In this document: positions 14,096 through 14,946 of the stretch, in pieces
Position numbering within the stretch: position 1 is the stretch's first letter
How the letters are laid out: the number at the start of each line of letters is the position of its first letter
Source: a bacterium
GTDB lineage: Bacteria; Planctomycetota; J058; JAJDCP01
Length of the DNA stretch: 14,946 bases
Assembly (NCBI GenBank): GCA_030428695.1
Contig: JAUIEM010000248.1
Location: 1-14,946, forward strand
Direction of reading: 5' to 3'
The notes under the pieces: generated by a model
Database searches by the model: none
The model's input: only the letters and a program-made list of their open reading frames with translations
Told to the model about the DNA's origin: nothing
Made by a program: the position numbers and the translations under genes

Positions 14096-14250
14096 GGGAC
14101 TGTCAGGGAACAAATCCTCGTTCTCGGTGAGGGATCGTCGTCGATGGCAAGGAGCGAGGAGCTCGCATACGGGCTGTATTCGGGCGACGAGCGACGCAGC
14201 CAGCGGCGGCGAGGGCCAGCGAGAACGAGGAATTGTTTCCTGACAGGCCC
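14096..14250. mobile_element. 155-bp MITE-like element, 31-bp inverted repeats, TTA flanks
   Basis: The left end (14096-14126, starting GGGACTGTCAGG) and the right end (14220-14250, ending CCTGACAGGCCC) are inverted copies, 28 of 31 positions identical. TTA occurs directly outside both ends (14093-14095 and 14251-14253), as expected for a 3-bp target duplication. The 93-bp interior has no coding frame and contains a GGAGCGAGGAGC run and short repeats. Small size, terminal inverted repeats, duplicated target and no transposase make this a MITE-like, non-autonomous element. A TNA-type target duplication with GGG ends fits some IS5-family groups, but that link is inference. It sits 71 bp upstream of the GTG at 14024, so it may affect that operon. 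Confidence 0.8.
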
Positions 14251-14379
14251 TTAGACGACCGTGCCCTGCCGGGGGTGCCGTCCCCCCTCCGGGAGCGCTC
14301 CGCGCGTCGCCGGCTCGACGGCGGTGCGACCCGTTTTCGAGGCCGACCCGAGCCCGCGAGCATCCGCGGCGTGCCGGGC

Positions 14380-14395
14380 GCATCGGCGCCGATGC
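14380..14395. promoter_or_regulatory. Perfect 16-bp palindrome, candidate operator
   Basis: GCATCGGCGCCGATGC equals its own reverse complement over 16 bases. It lies 118 bp before the GTG of the DoxX-like gene, in a non-coding region, which suits a dimeric regulator binding site. It has no poly-T run and no loop, so a terminator is unlikely. No regulator gene is nearby, so the binding protein is unknown. Confidence 0.45.
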
Positions 14396-14467
14396 AGGAC
14401 GCCCCCACAGCCTGCCGGCAAGCGGCGCGCGCGGGCCTTCCGGGTCTCCGCCCGCGGCGGCTCCGGC

Positions 14468-14497
14468 TTGGTTCCGATCCTCGGGACCGGCTATGAT
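14468..14497 (+). promoter_or_regulatory. Weak candidate promoter for the DoxX-like gene
   Basis: TTGGTT (14468-14473) and TATGAT (14492-14497) are 18 bp apart. The -10 is 5/6 to consensus, the -35 only 3/6. A start near 14504 would leave a leader of about nine bases, which would cut the ribosome binding site at its edge, so the site is tentative. Confidence 0.3.
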
Positions 14498-14512
14498 GGC
14501 GGCGGAGGAACC

Positions 14513-14946
14513 GTGCTGAAAGCCGCCGCGCGCATCCTGTTGAGCCTGCTGTTCATCGCCGCGGGCACCGCCCATCTGGCGGTGCCGGAGGTGTTCGTGC
14601 CGATGGTGCCGCCGTGGCTGGCCGACCCCTTCCAGATCGTGCTGATCACCGGCATCGCCGAGCTCCTCGGCGGCCTGGGCCTGTGGCTGCGCGCCACCCG
14701 ACGGGCGAGCGGCTGGGGGCTGATCGCCCTGCTGGTCGGCGTCTTCCCCGCCAACGTCTACATGGCGGTCGAGGAGATCTACCCGAAGGGCGTGCCGGAG
14801 GAGCCCTGGATCCTGTGGGCGCGCCTGCCGCTGCAGGCGGTGCTGATCATCTGGGCCTGGTGGGTCAGCTGGGAGAAGCTCGTCCGCACCCGCAAGAGCG
14901 GCCTGGTGCGTCCGGTCTCGGCCGCCGTCGTCGCCGCCCGCCGGGC
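14513..14946 (+). CDS. DoxX-like integral membrane protein (C-terminus off the window)
   Basis: A GTG at 14513 follows GGAGGA by about four bases and opens a frame without a stop to the right edge (144 codons). Four hydrophobic segments are visible at residues ~5-24, 41-59, 66-86 and 100-120. The family pattern is clear: AAGTAHLAVPEVFVPMVPPWL (16-36) with the conserved His21 and Pro, GIAELLGGLGL (47-57) and FPANVYMA (78-85). This marks the small four-helix DoxX family of inner-membrane proteins, often implicated in redox or oxidative stress functions; the exact role here cannot be read. Members are usually 120-150 residues, so little is likely missing, although the basic stretch beyond residue 120 is unusually long. 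An overlapping eight-codon ATG frame at 14493 ends at once and is ignored. Divergent from the 14024 gene. Confidence 0.9.
   Translation, partial: MLKAAARILLSLLFIAAGTAHLAVPEVFVPMVPPWLADPFQIVLITGIAELLGGLGLWLRATRRASGWGLIALLVGVFPANVYMAVEEIYPKGVPEEPWILWARLPLQAVLIIWAWWVSWEKLVRTRKSGLVRPVSAAVVAARR

Larger units (their letters stand above)
14254..14512. other. Non-coding stretch upstream of the DoxX-like gene
   Basis: This 259-bp stretch holds no credible gene in either strand. It contains a weak hairpin (GGGGG at 14271-14275 against CCCCC at 14282-14286), a perfect palindrome at 14380-14395, and a weak promoter-like TATGAT just before the DoxX-like gene. No tRNA, riboswitch or repeat array was recognised. 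Confidence 0.6.

Noticed and set aside
14271..14286. Hairpin GGGGG/CCCCC as a terminator
   Set aside because: The stem is five bases and there is no T run; it lies next to no gene end that needs one.

Overview
The window is compact, very GC-rich bacterial DNA with strong purine-rich ribosome binding sites. A lipobox-bearing lipoprotein and a LolD/MacB-type ABC system point to a Gram-negative cell. The base composition and gene mix would fit a Myxococcota-like or other environmental lineage, but that placement is inference. No rRNA, tRNA, CRISPR array or intact transposase gene was seen.

Layout from left to right. (1) Bases 1-2523 are a minus-strand cluster: a 123-aa unrecognised protein, a 655-aa protein with a W-x-G-x-C motif like the catalytic site of transglutaminase-elicitor cysteine enzymes, and the first 30 codons of a third gene that runs off the left edge. 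(2) At 2679-4031 on the plus strand is a eukaryotic-type (UDPGP family) UTP-sugar-1-phosphate uridylyltransferase. (3) At 4045-8299 on the minus strand, transcription runs from trpS to an ABC ATPase, an FtsX/MacB-type permease and a PASTA protein without a kinase. The genes are tightly packed, and the ATPase and permease share a TGATG stop-start overlap. (4) At 8527-9129 on the plus strand is a small SRPBCC/AHSA1-like protein with a repetitive acidic tail, transcribed divergently from trpS. The shared upstream region has a perfect TATAAT on the plus strand and a TAGAAT on the minus strand. (5) At 9137-14024 on the minus strand is a likely three-gene unit: a polytopic membrane protein, an NAD-dependent epimerase/dehydratase and a large TPR lipoprotein ending in an HEIGH metallopeptidase-like domain. 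(6) At 14025-14512 is the longest non-coding stretch. It holds a 155-bp MITE-like element with 31-bp imperfect inverted repeats flanked by TTA, a second partial copy of its end motif, and a perfect 16-bp palindrome. (7) From 14513 a DoxX-like membrane protein runs off the right edge.

The ABC genes probably export or sort a lipid, lipoprotein or small molecule, with the PASTA protein as a co-expressed partner. The lipoprotein operon looks envelope-directed. The cluster at the left edge is the best candidate for an undescribed system: a leaderless cysteine-enzyme-like protein made next to a small probable beta-rich partner.
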